Positions 1 to 10,964 of a DNA stretch of 64,000 nucleotides are shown here, in pieces. Numbering within the stretch: position 1 is the stretch's first letter; each line of letters begins with the position of its first letter. Source of the stretch: Poronia punctata (taxonomy: Eukaryota; Ascomycota; Sordariomycetes; Xylariales; Xylariaceae). Made by a program: the position numbers and the translations under genes. The notes beneath the pieces were generated by a model. It saw only the letters and a list, made by a program, of their open reading frames with translations, did not search any database and had not been told where the DNA came from. The stretch spans positions 186,001-250,000 of the forward strand of contig MU401459.1 in NCBI GenBank assembly GCA_022579005.1, read 5' to 3'.

Positions 1-1217
1 AATCTCCGCAGCCACCGTCTCCCTCATCTCTGCCGGAATATCCGCCAACTCATCGTCTTGCGCCAGCGTAATATTGACGACCTCGACATTATCTCCGTTG
101 GTTGCGGGTGCATCACCCATGGAAACATCACCATCGGCGTCCGCGCTAGCTTTTACTGGGGGGTAGAACAGCTTCTTTATGGTCTGCTTCAACGCACCTT
201 TTGCGGCTTTTAGTTTAGCCTCGGAGCCTTCTTCGTCCGTCCTTCCTTCTTTGTACGATTCTATGTATTTCTTCGATGCGTCGTCGAAACGGAACTGGAG
301 TTCCGACTTTTCAAACTTGTCGTATGTTTCGTCGTCGTTGTCCTTGACGTTGTCGTTCTCGTCAGTCGCAGCTGGCGTATCGGACGGCGTCTGCTTCTTG
401 GTCGGGACTTGAACGTCGCTAAAGAGCTCGGATGCGATCCAGAGAGACTCGACGTCTTCGAACTGAGCAAACCCAAAGTCTAATTCCTTTCCGTTCGAGT
501 CCACAGGTCGGTCCCAGCGCCGTAACTTGCCTACTGCCCTGAGGACGTCTTCCATGCCCTGATTGCCGCCGACACCCTCGGTGATACCACTGACAAATAT
601 AGTTCGTAGAATCTCTTCCCTGCTCGGTGGTACTAATGACTGCATGTTATCCCGCATAGCCTGACGAGCCTGGTCTAGGCCTCGATCCATTCCGATACCA
701 GCTCTCGGTCCTGCTGAAGTCGGTGTCTCGCTATCCTTTCGACCGGGTACGCCCGGTGTCGAAGGCTTCCCTGACAGGGTGCCGAGTCGGATTACGGGGG
801 CGTTAAAGTTGATGTTGGGCATGTTCGGCGGGGCTTGGAAGTTTGGAGGCATGCCGCTGGGTCGATTAGCTTGAGCGATGTTGGGCTGCTGAACGCCAGG
901 TGGAGGCGCCATTCCTGGGGCAGACATGCCTGGTGGAGGTCCTGCTTATGGTCAGTATAGACACCAAAATGATGCAACGTTATTTATTCACTGGTGGCAC
1001 TGACCAAGACCAGGTGCAGACGGCATGCCTGGGGGGCCATTGGCACCAGGATATGAACTATACGTCGGCGGCGGGCCGAAGCCTGGTGGCGCTAAGTAGC
1101 GAAGTTGTCAGTCATCATCTCGAGATACTATGGAGTTTTCCTTTCTTTTAATAGGGAAAGGGATATGTTTTTCTCGACATCTGGCATACCTGCGCCGCCA
1201 AATGGATTATAGGCCAT
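1..1217 (-). CDS. RBM25/Snu71-like U1 snRNP-associated RNA-binding protein (N-terminal part, runs off left edge)
   Basis: Starts at the ATG at 1217-1215 (MAYNPFGGAG) and has two small introns, about 1190-1092 and about 1006-942; the spliced frame then stays open to base 1. The N-terminus is a Pro/Gly/Met-rich low-complexity segment (APPGFGPPPTYSSYPG, GPPPGMSAPGMAPPPG). An RRM-like fold follows: REEILRTIFVSGI as the first strand, then MEDVLRAVGKLRRWDRP and DFGFAQFEDVESLW as the RNP1-like strand. A charged region with DDETYDKFEKSELQFRFDDASKKY comes next. This order of Pro-rich tail, degenerate RRM and acidic linker is that of RBM25/Snu71, a U1 snRNP component acting in 5' splice-site choice. 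The C-terminal PWI domain expected for the family would lie outside the window and cannot be checked. The gene is divergent from the bS21m gene. The family call is fairly secure; the exact orthology is inference. Confidence 0.72.
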
Positions 1218-1801
1218 ATTGAAACCTCGAAATCGTCGTACGCTTCAAGCTTCGAGCCTGGTTTCGAGACGCGTGTTATAGGTTTGGATAGTCGTATTCA
1301 ATTTACAGAGCTTTGCAAAAGAAAAGAAAAATTGCAGAGCGTTGTACTAGAAAAAGGTCGTTGTGAGATCGATTATGTTGTGAAGGCTAGCCACAACGCA
1401 AGGCCTACGATGAGATTAATGGAGATATTACGATTTTGCGACAGAAGTTCAAATCGCAACACATCCGCGTCCTTTCCACGCCCCAGTCTGCTAGGTACGT
1501 ACCTTACATAAAGGTCTTGGCACATGATTACCTAACCTAATAACGCATTCAATCAAAAAAGACCGCGCCACTGATTTGTGGCTGACAAAGACATCTGTGG
1601 ATAGGGATAATACCACCCTACAGGGCTCATCTAGCAGCGTACCAATGCTGCAATTCTAGGTAGACTAACTTTTGATCCGGGCCCAGCACCCTTGGACCGG
1701 CGACGTTGACAGTCCTATCTAGACATTGCATAGCATTTGCATTGGACTAGACAAAAACGCGAGATTCTACCGCATTGCCTACGTGAAGTAGGCACGGCAC
1801 A
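1218..1801. other. Intergenic, shared divergent promoter region
   Basis: About 585 bases between the divergent RBM25-like and bS21m genes. It must hold both promoters and the 5' leader of the bS21m transcript. No TATA box or coding exon is recognised; short open frames here lack any codon or family signal. Confidence 0.6.
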
Positions 1802-2531
1802 ATGTAAGGCTTTCTCGACGTCATTTGGCCTCAACTCTCAAATCAAAGGGACTGGCTGACATTATTTCCTCAGGGCGGATCTCAGCCGGGTTGCGAACGC
1901 AGCCCTGCGTTCGACAACAACGATATTCCGACAAACATCAACAATCCAATCACGGAGCCTAGCGCTACTATCATACCCCAGGACAAGACCGACACCTCCA
2001 ACATTGGCGAGATATCCGCTTCCCACAACATCAGCAGCAGCCAGGTCGTACGCCGACTGGACGATTCCCAACCGTGCGACGCGCGGGAACAAGAAAGAGG
2101 ACCTATCCGACCTCGATGACGGTATCGTGAAGAGCGATTCATCATTCGAGATAATCTATGGCAGCACCAAGGACTCCGAATACGCCTCGGACTACAGCTC
2201 GAAGGACCCTTTCCAGTTGAAGGGCATTTTTACCCCGTCGGAGCCCGCCGACAAGGGCCCCGGTGTCCAACCTCCGCCTATGCGTCTGGTGCCTCGCCTA
2301 GGACGTACCCATTATGTCTCGAGGAATGCGGACGTTGCCTCCGTCTTCAAGTTTCTTCACCACGATGTCCAACGGAACCAGGTGAAACAGGACCACAGAA
2401 AGCAGAAGTTCCACGAGCGTCCGGGTATGAAGCGGAAGAGGCTCAGGAGTGAGCGATGGCGGAAAAGATTCGGCCATGGCTTCAAGGCTGCTGTCGATAG
2501 GGTCAATGAGCTCAAGAAGCAGGGTTGGTAA
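1802..2531 (+). CDS. MRP21: Mitochondrial small ribosomal subunit protein bS21m (MRP21-like), start codon split by an intron
   Basis: The C-terminal part is diagnostic of bacterial-type S21 in mitochondria: RTHYVSRNADVASVFKFL, then a basic segment QKFHERPGMKRKRLRSERW, RKRFGHGFKAAVDRVNELKKQGW and a stop at 2529-2531. No in-frame ATG lies upstream in this exon; the frame is closed by TGA at 1857. The solution is an intron at 1804-1873 (GTAAGG donor, CTGAC branch site, TTCCTCAG acceptor) that joins AT at 1802-1803 to G at 1874, making ATG GCG GAT. The resulting protein of 219 residues starts MADLSRVANAALRSTTIFRQ and continues as an Arg/Ser/Thr-rich, acid-poor presequence ideal for mitochondrial import. 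Known role: assembly and 3' end of the mitochondrial small-subunit rRNA. Between presequence and S21 domain is an acidic linker of about 80 residues. The S21 call is strong; the split start is my reading of the splice signals. Confidence 0.85.
1804..1873 (+). other. Intron interrupting the start codon of the bS21m gene
   Basis: A 70-base intron with a GTAAGG donor directly after AT (1802-1803), a CTGAC branch-like motif about 15 bases from the end and a CAG acceptor at 1871-1873, followed by G at 1874. Removal creates the ATG. The unspliced transcript reads ATG TAA at this point and so cannot make the protein. Confidence 0.75.
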
Positions 2532-3014
2532 AAGGAAAAAACTAAAGTCACGCATATTCTCGTGTATATTACAGAAGGAAAGGGCCGGGGCCAAGGTTGA
2601 GCTTTCTGGCCCTGGTTATGTGAAACAAAGCTCTTATGTACCATTTTGATCAAGACTTATTTGAAGTATACCAACACTGCGACTTGGAGATATGATGCAT
2701 AGCGTCAATCCATGATTGGATCTGCGATACATCCTGCAGAACCGACCTATCTGCTAGGGGTTTCTTACACAAAGAAAAGCTCCGGGGTTCTTTCATGGAA
2801 GCCTTTCATCGAGTGTCCCAATTCGTCTACTTTACCGGATTGGTCAATGTTGGTGTACATACCTAGTTTCAAGGTCACACTGCCAAGGTAACAAAGAGGC
2901 TTCAGCAGAATGCTTCTAGGTTTTGAAAAACTCGAGCCAGGTTCATTGAAATGTCGGTACAGCTTGATATTGTTTACGTGATCGTGCTTTTGCTTACGCT
3001 GACTTAATGTCAAA
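2532..3014. other. Intergenic, bS21m 3' end and kinesin promoter
   Basis: 483 bases between two genes on the same strand. No additional coding exon, TATA box or repeat is evident. Confidence 0.6.
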
Positions 3015-6000
3015 ATGTATGGCAAAATCGACTGGTCATTCGAGACCAAGGGATCATCCGGCTTTATCGAGTATGGCCCGAACGCAAAGAGGCCGGCTCC
3101 CATCAAGGTATACGGCAACAATCCGGTCGGTTCCCCAAAGACCCCGAATTCCGCCTATTCCACACCGTACCCCGGCAGCGCAAGCCTAAGCCTTCGCAAG
3201 CGGGCCTCGATACAGGTCAAAAGCAACCACCACGATGCAAACGTCGTCGCGGATTCAAGGTCCCCTAGGAACCCCGGCCACGGTATGATGTCGTCTAGGT
3301 CAGGGGTTAAAGACCGGACGGGGAACGAGGTGCTAGGTGGCAATAGTGATAATTGTAAGTAATTTCCTGAGTATCGGAGAGAACTACCGCGGTTTCTCGT
3401 TCTAATGTGGTAGGAGTACTTCCAGTTGATAGGAGGCACCGCGACCTTGAAAAAAGGGTGGGCGAGCTCGCTCGGGAGTTTGATAACACACAGAAAATGA
3501 TGAACGATAGGAACAGAGACCTTGAAAAAGACTTGCAAGCCATCAGCGAGAAAGGTAGGTAAAGCAGTTTTTACATCCCGGGATTTTGGAGAACAATCTC
3601 CTGTTTTGCAGGGATGGACATATTTGTGTCTAATCTTTCAACACAGTCAGCAGACAGAAAAAGGAAGACCAAGAAGATCGAGACAGGACAGAAAGTACGG
3701 CGACGATAGTATCTCTTCAAGGACGACTGAAGGAAGTGCAAGACAAGCTGAAACACATGTCTCAAGAGCACGAGGAGCAACGGATGCAGTTCAACAAGAT
3801 GTATCTCGAAGCATGCAACGCCATCGTGAAGAATAGAGAGGATGAGGGTCCATCCCAGACATGGATGGACCTGGCCATGCAGCTATCGAACCAACTAGAC
3901 GTTATGGCACAGCGAGCCGGAACCTACTTGGAGAAACAAGACGGGACGGTGGCTCTGGACGTGTTACAGAAGACAATTGCGGCCGACCTCGAAGCATGGA
4001 AGAGCGAGACGAAAGAGTTTAAGGACCATATGGTAAGAGAATATGGCAACGGGCTGGACTGGTATCAACAGGCGGTTCTGCAGAAAGACGCGGCACTCGA
4101 GCAGCTCCGGGCGGAAAGCGTAGGTGAGAGACGGAAATTAACCGAGCAGTACGAGGTACGGCAAGGTGAATACGCTCGGCTGGCTGAGAGGCAGAACCGA
4201 CGTCAAGCAAGGCTCGTGGGCCGACATACCAGACAGCTTGACGAGCGGGAAAAGCGCTGGCAACAGCGGCTAACAGCCGCGCATCAGGAGAACGTACGTC
4301 TGGTCGAGGAGCAGGCGGGACGAGGAGAGAGCAGTAGATGGTCAGAGGAGAAGATTCGAGATCTCAATGCCCAGCTTGGTCAGTTGCGCCGGGAACTCGA
4401 TACTGCGAAGAAAGAAGTGGAGAAACGGAGTTTTCTGGAGACGCAGCGGGCGGACGAGCGGGTTCGCGCTCTTACCCTAGACCTCGAGAGGGTTAGAGGT
4501 GAATTAGATGTCGTCGTTAAACTGAAAGGTGAGATAGAAGCGAGGGGCCAGGAAGCAGCACGGCAAGCGGATGAGCAGATGCGCAGGCTCAGTTACGAGC
4601 TCGCGCAGACCAAAGGCGAGCTTGTGGCTGCACAGAAGTTAAAGCAAGACCTAGAAACCGAAGAGGACATCAGCTTATCGAAATGGAAGCACTCTATCCG
4701 GGAAGAGGTGGACAAGGAGATCCGAGCGATCCGCGACGAGTTTAAGAGGCTTCAATCCGCCGATGAGGAGCGGGCGCGGACTCTGGAATCTGCCCGAGAA
4801 TCCAAAACGGGAGTGGACGAGCAAAGCACAGAGCGCGTCAAAATACTCGAAGAACATCTACTAAACTGGAAAGAGAAATCGGAGAAGACGCAACAGGAGC
4901 TCCGTGATCTCGAAGTCGCACATCGCAAATTGCTTCAGACGCTCGAAGACGAATATTCGAGAAGGAAGAAACTCGAACAGGAACACCAGAGACAACTGTC
5001 TGTCAAACAGGAAAATCAGGAGCGGGCAGAACAGATGGCGGAGACTCTGAGAAATGCCAAACATGAACAGACCGAGCAGCATTACCAGGCGCTTCGGGAT
5101 AACACAAAGAAATACAATGACGAGATCGACAAGATGAGAAGCGAATGGAAAAAGGAGCAAGATAAGTTCTACGGGCTCGTTCGAGAAGCAGAAGCGACCA
5201 TAGCCTCGAAAGACGGTGAAATAGAAAGACTGCGGAGTGAAGCCGAGGGTACACGGAACACAATGCAAGATCTTAGGTTGGAATTGAGTCAAGCGAAGGC
5301 GGCCCAACAGTCGGCTTCGGCCGCGTTGGAAGAGAAACTGCGGCTTTCCCAACAAGAAGCCGATAAAAGACTAGCCGATCTGCGACGGACTCTCGAAGGC
5401 GCCGAAGAACAAAAGAAAAGCCTAGATAATCAAGTTGTCCAGCTGGAAAGCCGACTTCGAGACGCGGAAAAGGAGAATGAGGCCGTGAAAGAAAGACTTG
5501 AGCGCGCAGCGGCAGACATTAGAGCCAAGGCAGTGAACGAGGCCGCTAATATGTTGAAAAAGTTTGAAGAAAAAGAACAAGAGGTCATCACTTTGCGGAA
5601 GGAGAGGGAACAGATTCAATCGCAATGGAAGGAAACCCTGTCAGGGGTTGATGATCGAGAGGCGCAATTGGCCAAACTCGAGGCTGCCCTAAAGAACGAG
5701 CGCGATCAGAGAATAGAATTGGCTGAAAAGCAGGCCATCGACAGCGCCGAGCAACAAGTAAAGATGCACAACCTCTCTGCACAACTAGAAGCGAAGACTA
5801 AGGAACTGGCGGAAACCGAGGCTATAAGGAAAGGGTGGGCCAAGTCGCTAAACGAGAAAGACAGGCTGATAAATACATTGAAAGATGCGCTGACAAAAGA
5901 GGAAACGAAAAGACGGGATTTCGAGGCATCGGAGAATGCTAAAGTCTCAGAGCAAGCTAGGTTGATCGAGGAGAAAAATATGGAAATCGCGGCATTGCAC

Positions 6001-7531
6001 GACGCACTGGAAAAGGATGGCCAAGTCAGGCGCGAATATGAATCATCCAACATGTCCAAGATCATCAAGCAGTCTGCGCTGCTCGAAGAGAAGGAGAGGA
6101 CGGTCAAGCAGTTGAAAGAGACGTTGGCTCAAGCAGAACAAGCCGCACAAGCCATGCGGGAAGAAACGAAGACTGCTCTGCTCAAAGAGGAGGCTAAGCG
6201 GCTTCTCATCTTCAATGAGTTCCAGAAACTACGCAAGGACATCCGCGTCATGTGCCGCATACGCCCGTCCAGCGCCAAAGACGGCCCTGTACTTGGCTAC
6301 GAGACGTCGGAAGGCACATTCCACAGCAAGCCAGCCGGGTTAGAGATTGTCACAAACAAGAGGAAACTCGGCACCTCGGAGCTAGTAGAGGACAGGACGA
6401 GACACTATAACTTTGACCGAGTCTTCGAAGCCCAGGAGACCAATGCGGACGTATGGCACGAGATCGGCCAGTTTGTACAGTCTTTTGTCGAGGGGAGAAA
6501 AGTGACCATCTTCTGCTACGGGCAAACGGCGACGGGAAAGACCTACACCATGAGCAATACTGATCGTGCCGTAGATGCCAACGGGGAACCGGTGCTTACG
6601 AACGAGGGTATCATCCCGCGGGCAAGGTCTCTCATCTTCGAAGAGGCAGCCAAACGCCGGGAAAAGGGGTGGACCGTCACGGTGCGGGGCTGCTGCTACG
6701 AGGTGTACGTGAAGGATATACGTCTGTTGCTGCCCGAGCGCAACGTGAAGACGAAGACATTGGATCCGACAGGCCCGCCGTGGTGGCGGGTTCGTCAACC
6801 CGAGTACCGTGAACTTCACTCAGCCGCTGACTTTGACGACATGTTTGACGGCGCGATGGAAAGCCGCACCTTTGCCGAGACGACGTCCAACTCCAACTCA
6901 TCGCGGTCCCACTTTATCCTCTATCTCGAGTTTGATACCAAGTCGCCGACGATGAAAAACCCGTTGAAGGGTAGCCTCTGTCTAGTCGATCTAGCCGGTT
7001 CCGAGGACCCGCACAAGGCCAGCGCGGTGGAAGAAGGTAGAGATGCCGAGAAGGCGCGAACACGGCTGAGGGAGGGCATCGCGATCAACCAGTCACTTCG
7101 CGTCTTGAGGAAGTCCATCTCCAAGATACGGAACCCTGGGGCCAACGGGAAGCCGACGCTCGAGGGTGGCGACGAAGAGAGTTCGACCCTGGCCAAGCTG
7201 CTTGGGCCATGCCTTGGACGGGACAGCATGGTGCTCATGTTCGTCATGATTAATCTTGCGGCCGATTGTCTACCCGAGACGAAGGCGACTCTCGAATCGG
7301 GAAGAGAGGTTAGTGCAGCCTCCATTGCTCGTATTCCAGTAGGGGCGGGATGAAATCGCTAACGAGAAACATACTTAGGTTGCGGAAATTAGGCTTTCAG
7401 CGGGTAAGAGACCGGCAAATGACAGGTCGGAATCCCAGGACGAGGGTTCGGTTGATGGCAGGTCCGACGTCGTGAGTGTGAGGGGGAGGGGGAGTAGCAG
7501 ATCTACGAGGATTCCCAGAGGGCAGAGATAG
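3015..7531 (+). CDS. Kinesin-14-like motor protein with long N-terminal coiled coil and C-terminal motor
   Basis: Four exons: 3015-3354, 3417-3554, 3647-7308 and 7379-7531; they join to 1430 residues. The first ~150 residues (MYGKIDWSFETKGSSG) are basic and Ser/Pro-rich, as in microtubule-binding tails. Residues ~160-1015 are almost unbroken heptad-rich Glu/Lys/Arg/Leu coiled coil. The motor begins at ~1021 (RKDIRVMCRIRP), has the P-loop GQTATGKT (1118-1125), switch I NSNSSRSH (~1241) and switch II LVDLAGSE (~1273), and is followed by a short basic tail ending RIPRGQR. A motor at the C-terminus preceded directly by coiled coil is the kinesin-14 (minus-end directed, Ncd/Kar3/KlpA) arrangement. 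The motor is divergent: the usual RNSKLT segment is replaced by EESSTLAKLL. Intron 1 has a TAGGAG acceptor; only the second AG keeps the frame open. A start further downstream would lose only the tail. Cargo and direction are inference. Confidence 0.85.
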
Positions 7532-8479
7532 GTAACTTAGGTGGGTGATGAACGGGAAGAAGCCTTCGTTTGTTCCTGCCGCGGGAAGTGTATGACAGCA
7601 AGACGAATGGAAACAGCTGCTTCCTCGAAGATCAAGATCGATGTTGCACGGAAGCAGCGATTCTCACCAGCCACGACAGAAATTAGGTACATATAGCCCA
7701 ATGATAATCTATACGTATTAGATATAGGATATGCATGAATGAATAACACACTTAACCTGACATCATTCTTGAAGCCCACTTCCCGTTGTAGTCCGATTTC
7801 ATACTTGGATTCCATTTAGGGTTGTAATAATAAGGTAGGTTATAGATATGCTATTTTCTATTACTGTGTAAAGTGTGGTAGCTACATTAGCTATCCATGT
7901 ATATAATCTAGGCATTATAGTCCTAATCCAGCGAGCTGGATCCCCATGTTCCCTTTACCGTAATAAATATGAAGTGGCCAACTCTGGAAGTAGCCTAATC
8001 TGATTTGGAGATTATTAATAGCCCGTCAACCCGTAGATACTTAAATGTAGGTATTACGTCCCTCGTACCCTTTAACTCTAGTAAGTTTTTAGAGTAGAAT
8101 GCCCAGATAAACCGATATCACCACCGCCGCCGCCGCGGACCAGACCGTTGGTACAAAACTCCGACCTGCTTTTTAAAAGAAGTAAGGTATCAAACAAGAA
8201 GGGAACAAGAAAAAAAACAAGAAAGGTATAAATAAACGGACAGATAACAAGAAATAAACCATCATCATATCGAACACGTAAATTTCCAAGCAACCAGACA
8301 ACAAAGTTTAGCAGAAAAAGGAAAAGGAAAAGGAAAAGAGACAAACCGCAACACCCTCTTCATCCGCCAATGGAACCATCCATCCAACCAGGGTTGAGGC
8401 ACCCGCTCGACTCCGATGCATGTATGAAATGAGGGTCATTGGTATCTCTCTCTCCCCTGTCTCCATAAAGTGTTACTAT
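7532..8479. other. Intergenic, AT-rich
   Basis: About 950 bases between the convergent kinesin and hydrolase genes. It has several A-rich runs (8180-8345) whose reverse strand reads as a Leu/Phe-rich low-complexity frame that I do not regard as a gene. Confidence 0.6.
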
Positions 8480-9466
8480 CTATACGCCAGAGGTAAACGC
8501 CCTCCGCAGCCAGGCTAACCTAGCCTCCCTAGCCTGCTTCGACATCGGCGCATCCGGTGCGATCCGATCGTAACCATGGGGCCCGCCAGGCCAGACGTGA
8601 AGCTCGGCAGCGACGCCGGCGGCCCAAAGCCTCGTGACGAAGGCGACGATCTCGTCGCGGAAGGGTTCGGCAGACGCGCAGTCGACAAAGGTGGGCGGCA
8701 GGCCCGTGAGGTCGGAAGCGCGGGCAGCGGCCTCGTACTGCGAGACGTCGTCGGTTCCGACGCGGTCGCCGAGCAGACAGCTCCAGGCGAACCGGTTCAT
8801 GGTCGAGTTGTAGAACGGGCCGTCCGTGTACTGCTGAGAAGAAACTGTCTCGTTCCTGTCGTCCAGCATCGGACATTCCAGGAACAGGCCGCTCAGTCTG
8901 GGTCCCCCTTGGTCGCGTATCATGAGTGCCGAAGAGGCCGCCAGACCGCCGCCCGCAGAGGTGCCGTATAGCACGAACCGGTCCGGGTCGATGCCCAGTT
9001 GGGACAGGTTGGAGCCGACCCAGAGAAGCGCGGCGTAGCAGTCGCGCGCGGGCTGCTCGCCCGTGATCTCCGGCGCCAGGCCGTACTCGACGCTGATGGT
9101 GATGGCGTCTAGGTCCCTCGCCCACACGGCGCTGGTGTCGAGGCCGGCGAAGCGGTTGCACGAGATCAGGGCGCCGCCGTGGATGTAGAATATACAAGGG
9201 CGCAACCTCTTCGGCGCCGCTTGCGCTATCGGCCTCACGACGGAGATGGTCAGCTTCCCCCTCGGACCCGGGATGGCGAGGTCCTCGACGTAGACGCTCT
9301 TGTCGGCGAGCAAGGCGTCGGTAAGGGGCCTGGTCCGACACGCAGACACCTTCCGGACCTTGTCGACCTCGTAGCGGTCCGGACCATGTCCCAGCGCAAC
9401 GAGCACCGACTCGATGGCAGGGTCGTACGGCGGTCTTGGCCGGCGATCAGTTGTTAAAGGTGCCAT
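8480..9466 (-). CDS. Alpha/beta hydrolase fold-3 (hormone-sensitive lipase family) esterase
   Basis: A single-exon protein of 328 residues. The oxyanion-hole motif is HGGA (96-99, a variant of HGGG), followed by YGLAPE (~128-133), the nucleophile elbow GTSAGG with Ser170, and WPGGPHGYD with the catalytic His297. The acid position reads AEPFRDE (Glu267), where many HSL-family members have DPLRD; Glu in this place is known in some family members, so the triad Ser170/Glu267/His297 is plausible. No signal peptide or membrane segment is seen, so the enzyme is probably cytosolic. The length is normal for the family, whose members hydrolyse short-chain acyl esters, lactones or carbamates; the substrate cannot be told. 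The coding sequence is markedly G+C-rich compared with its flanks. No neighbouring gene suggests a pathway. Confidence 0.85.
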   Translation of the reverse strand: MAPLTTDRRPRPPYDPAIESVLVALGHGPDRYEVDKVRKVSACRTRPLTDALLADKSVYVEDLAIPGPRGKLTISVVRPIAQAAPKRLRPCIFYIHGGALISCNRFAGLDTSAVWARDLDAITISVEYGLAPEITGEQPARDCYAALLWVGSNLSQLGIDPDRFVLYGTSAGGGLAASSALMIRDQGGPRLSGLFLECPMLDDRNETVSSQQYTDGPFYNSTMNRFAWSCLLGDRVGTDDVSQYEAAARASDLTGLPPTFVDCASAEPFRDEIVAFVTRLWAAGVAAELHVWPGGPHGYDRIAPDAPMSKQAREARLAWLRRAFTSGV

Positions 9467-10151
9467 TTCGTGTTCTGTTCCTCGAGTCTGGTATCATGTG
9501 CATGCAACATGCGCGCTTGCACTTGGCATTTCCGTACCGTAGCGTAACTCTCTCGTTTCTTGCCTCTACTCAGGGTGGCGGAGCCGCGGAGGGAACTCAC
9601 GAGAGAGTTGGAGGGTTGAATCTGACAGGGTTGCAACCACAAGACGGTAGAGAGGGATTAATCAAAGAGTGGGTTGGTAGGACTGAAACGAATGAAGTAG
9701 GACTTGAGCCTGATGGATGAGACGACAAAGAAGTTGAAGATGCTCACACCCTCATAGATACAGTAACATTAGGTAAAGATACTAGATACGATACTCGTAC
9801 GTGTATAAGAAAGATATAGACATGTGTGTAGATAATAGGTATGTAGGTTTGATATGTAGTTATGATACGATGGATAGAGTGATAGACAGAAAGATAGACA
9901 GAATTAGTACATTATTATTTGATTAGTACGAGGATGTCGGAATTCGGGACGATATTCAACAACCCTCGTAAGTATTTATGTGCAGGCTAAATAAGGCATC
10001 GGCCTCTATTCCGGATGAAGGTTTTAAATCCTCTTGTTAATCTGTGGTAGATGGTGCTTGGAGCAAGGTTCAACTTGGGCGATCTGCTTTGGGAAGAATG
10101 CATCCTTACAACATATTTTATGCTGTACAGATGCAGAAGAATAACTCTGTC

Positions 10152-10173
10152 TTTTTTTTTTTTTTTTTTTTTT
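10152..10173 (+). repeat. Poly(T) tract, 22 bases
   Basis: Uninterrupted T run in intergenic sequence. It could be a mononucleotide microsatellite or the remnant of a retroposed poly(A) tail on the other strand; no element body is recognised beside it. Confidence 0.9.
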
Positions 10174-10937
10174 GGTTCCTTGTCATCTATGTACTTGGCA
10201 ACTTGCACATACTAGCCATTCTACTGTATCGACTATCTTTGTCCATGTAGGTACATCGTAGACAGATAGATATGACTTGTCTCCTGTACCTTGTCCTGTT
10301 TAGAGAGATACCTGGTTTGCCTAAGATTTACAGTATAGAAAAAGGTAGACCCGTAATTTATCTAGGTTAGTAAAGTGTATCTCTTTTTTTTTTCCCTGAT
10401 CTGATGGCTTGGGGGTCTCGGCCCTTTCTCGTCTTTTGACCATGATCCCACGCCCCCAAAGCGCAGCCTGTCGTGTGCCGTAGATTTGTCGAAGATGGGT
10501 TGGCGTGTAGGCGTTTTGAATTCCGTATCGTCGATATCCCTTTTACATGCCGACTTTTATGCAAGTATCCGCCGTATTCTGTGAGGTGCCGAAATGCTGC
10601 AATGCTGCAGAGTCGCATCGTCGCGTTGTTGCAGTGCGAGGCCCCCAAGCGTTTGGATGGACGGTACGGTGACAGGCCGGGTCCCCGCCGGCTGCCCCCC
10701 CTCCCCTTCTGGGTCCATTGGGTCCCAAGCAGCCCAGTGGTGGGTCGAATAAAAAAGAGACAAGCTGACGACATCTGGTAGCCAACCAGATCACTGCGAA
10801 CAATAGCCCAAAGGTCGCAAAGCATCCTCTTGTTGGTCGTGACATGTCAACTCGTTAAACCTAACCTTTGGCACATTTTGGAGGTGTTGAAGATTTAGGG
10901 GAATTTTGGTAGCGCGGTGGTATGTATCTAATGTGCC

Positions 10938-10964
10938 AAAAAAAAAAAAAAAAAAAAAAAAAAA
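10938..10964 (+). repeat. Poly(A) tract, 27 bases
   Basis: Uninterrupted A run in intergenic sequence, with no associated target-site duplication that I can see. Confidence 0.9.

Noticed and set aside
4861..5355. Long antisense open frames inside the kinesin coiled-coil exon
   Set aside because: Codon-biased coiled-coil sequence leaves the opposite strand open by chance; the peptides are Leu/Phe/Arg-rich with no family signal.
8078..8344. Minus-strand 88-codon frame with Leu/Phe-rich, membrane-like sequence
   Set aside because: It arises from A-rich low-complexity DNA; the hydrophobicity comes from TTT/CTT codons and there is no gene context.
8529..9341. Second large frame overlapping the hydrolase gene
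   Set aside because: Out-of-frame shadow of a G+C-rich gene; it is Arg-rich, while the other frame has a full catalytic triad.
10142..10964. Poly(T) and poly(A) runs as a retrotransposon footprint
   Set aside because: No target-site duplication, element body or reverse-transcriptase frame lies between or beside them.
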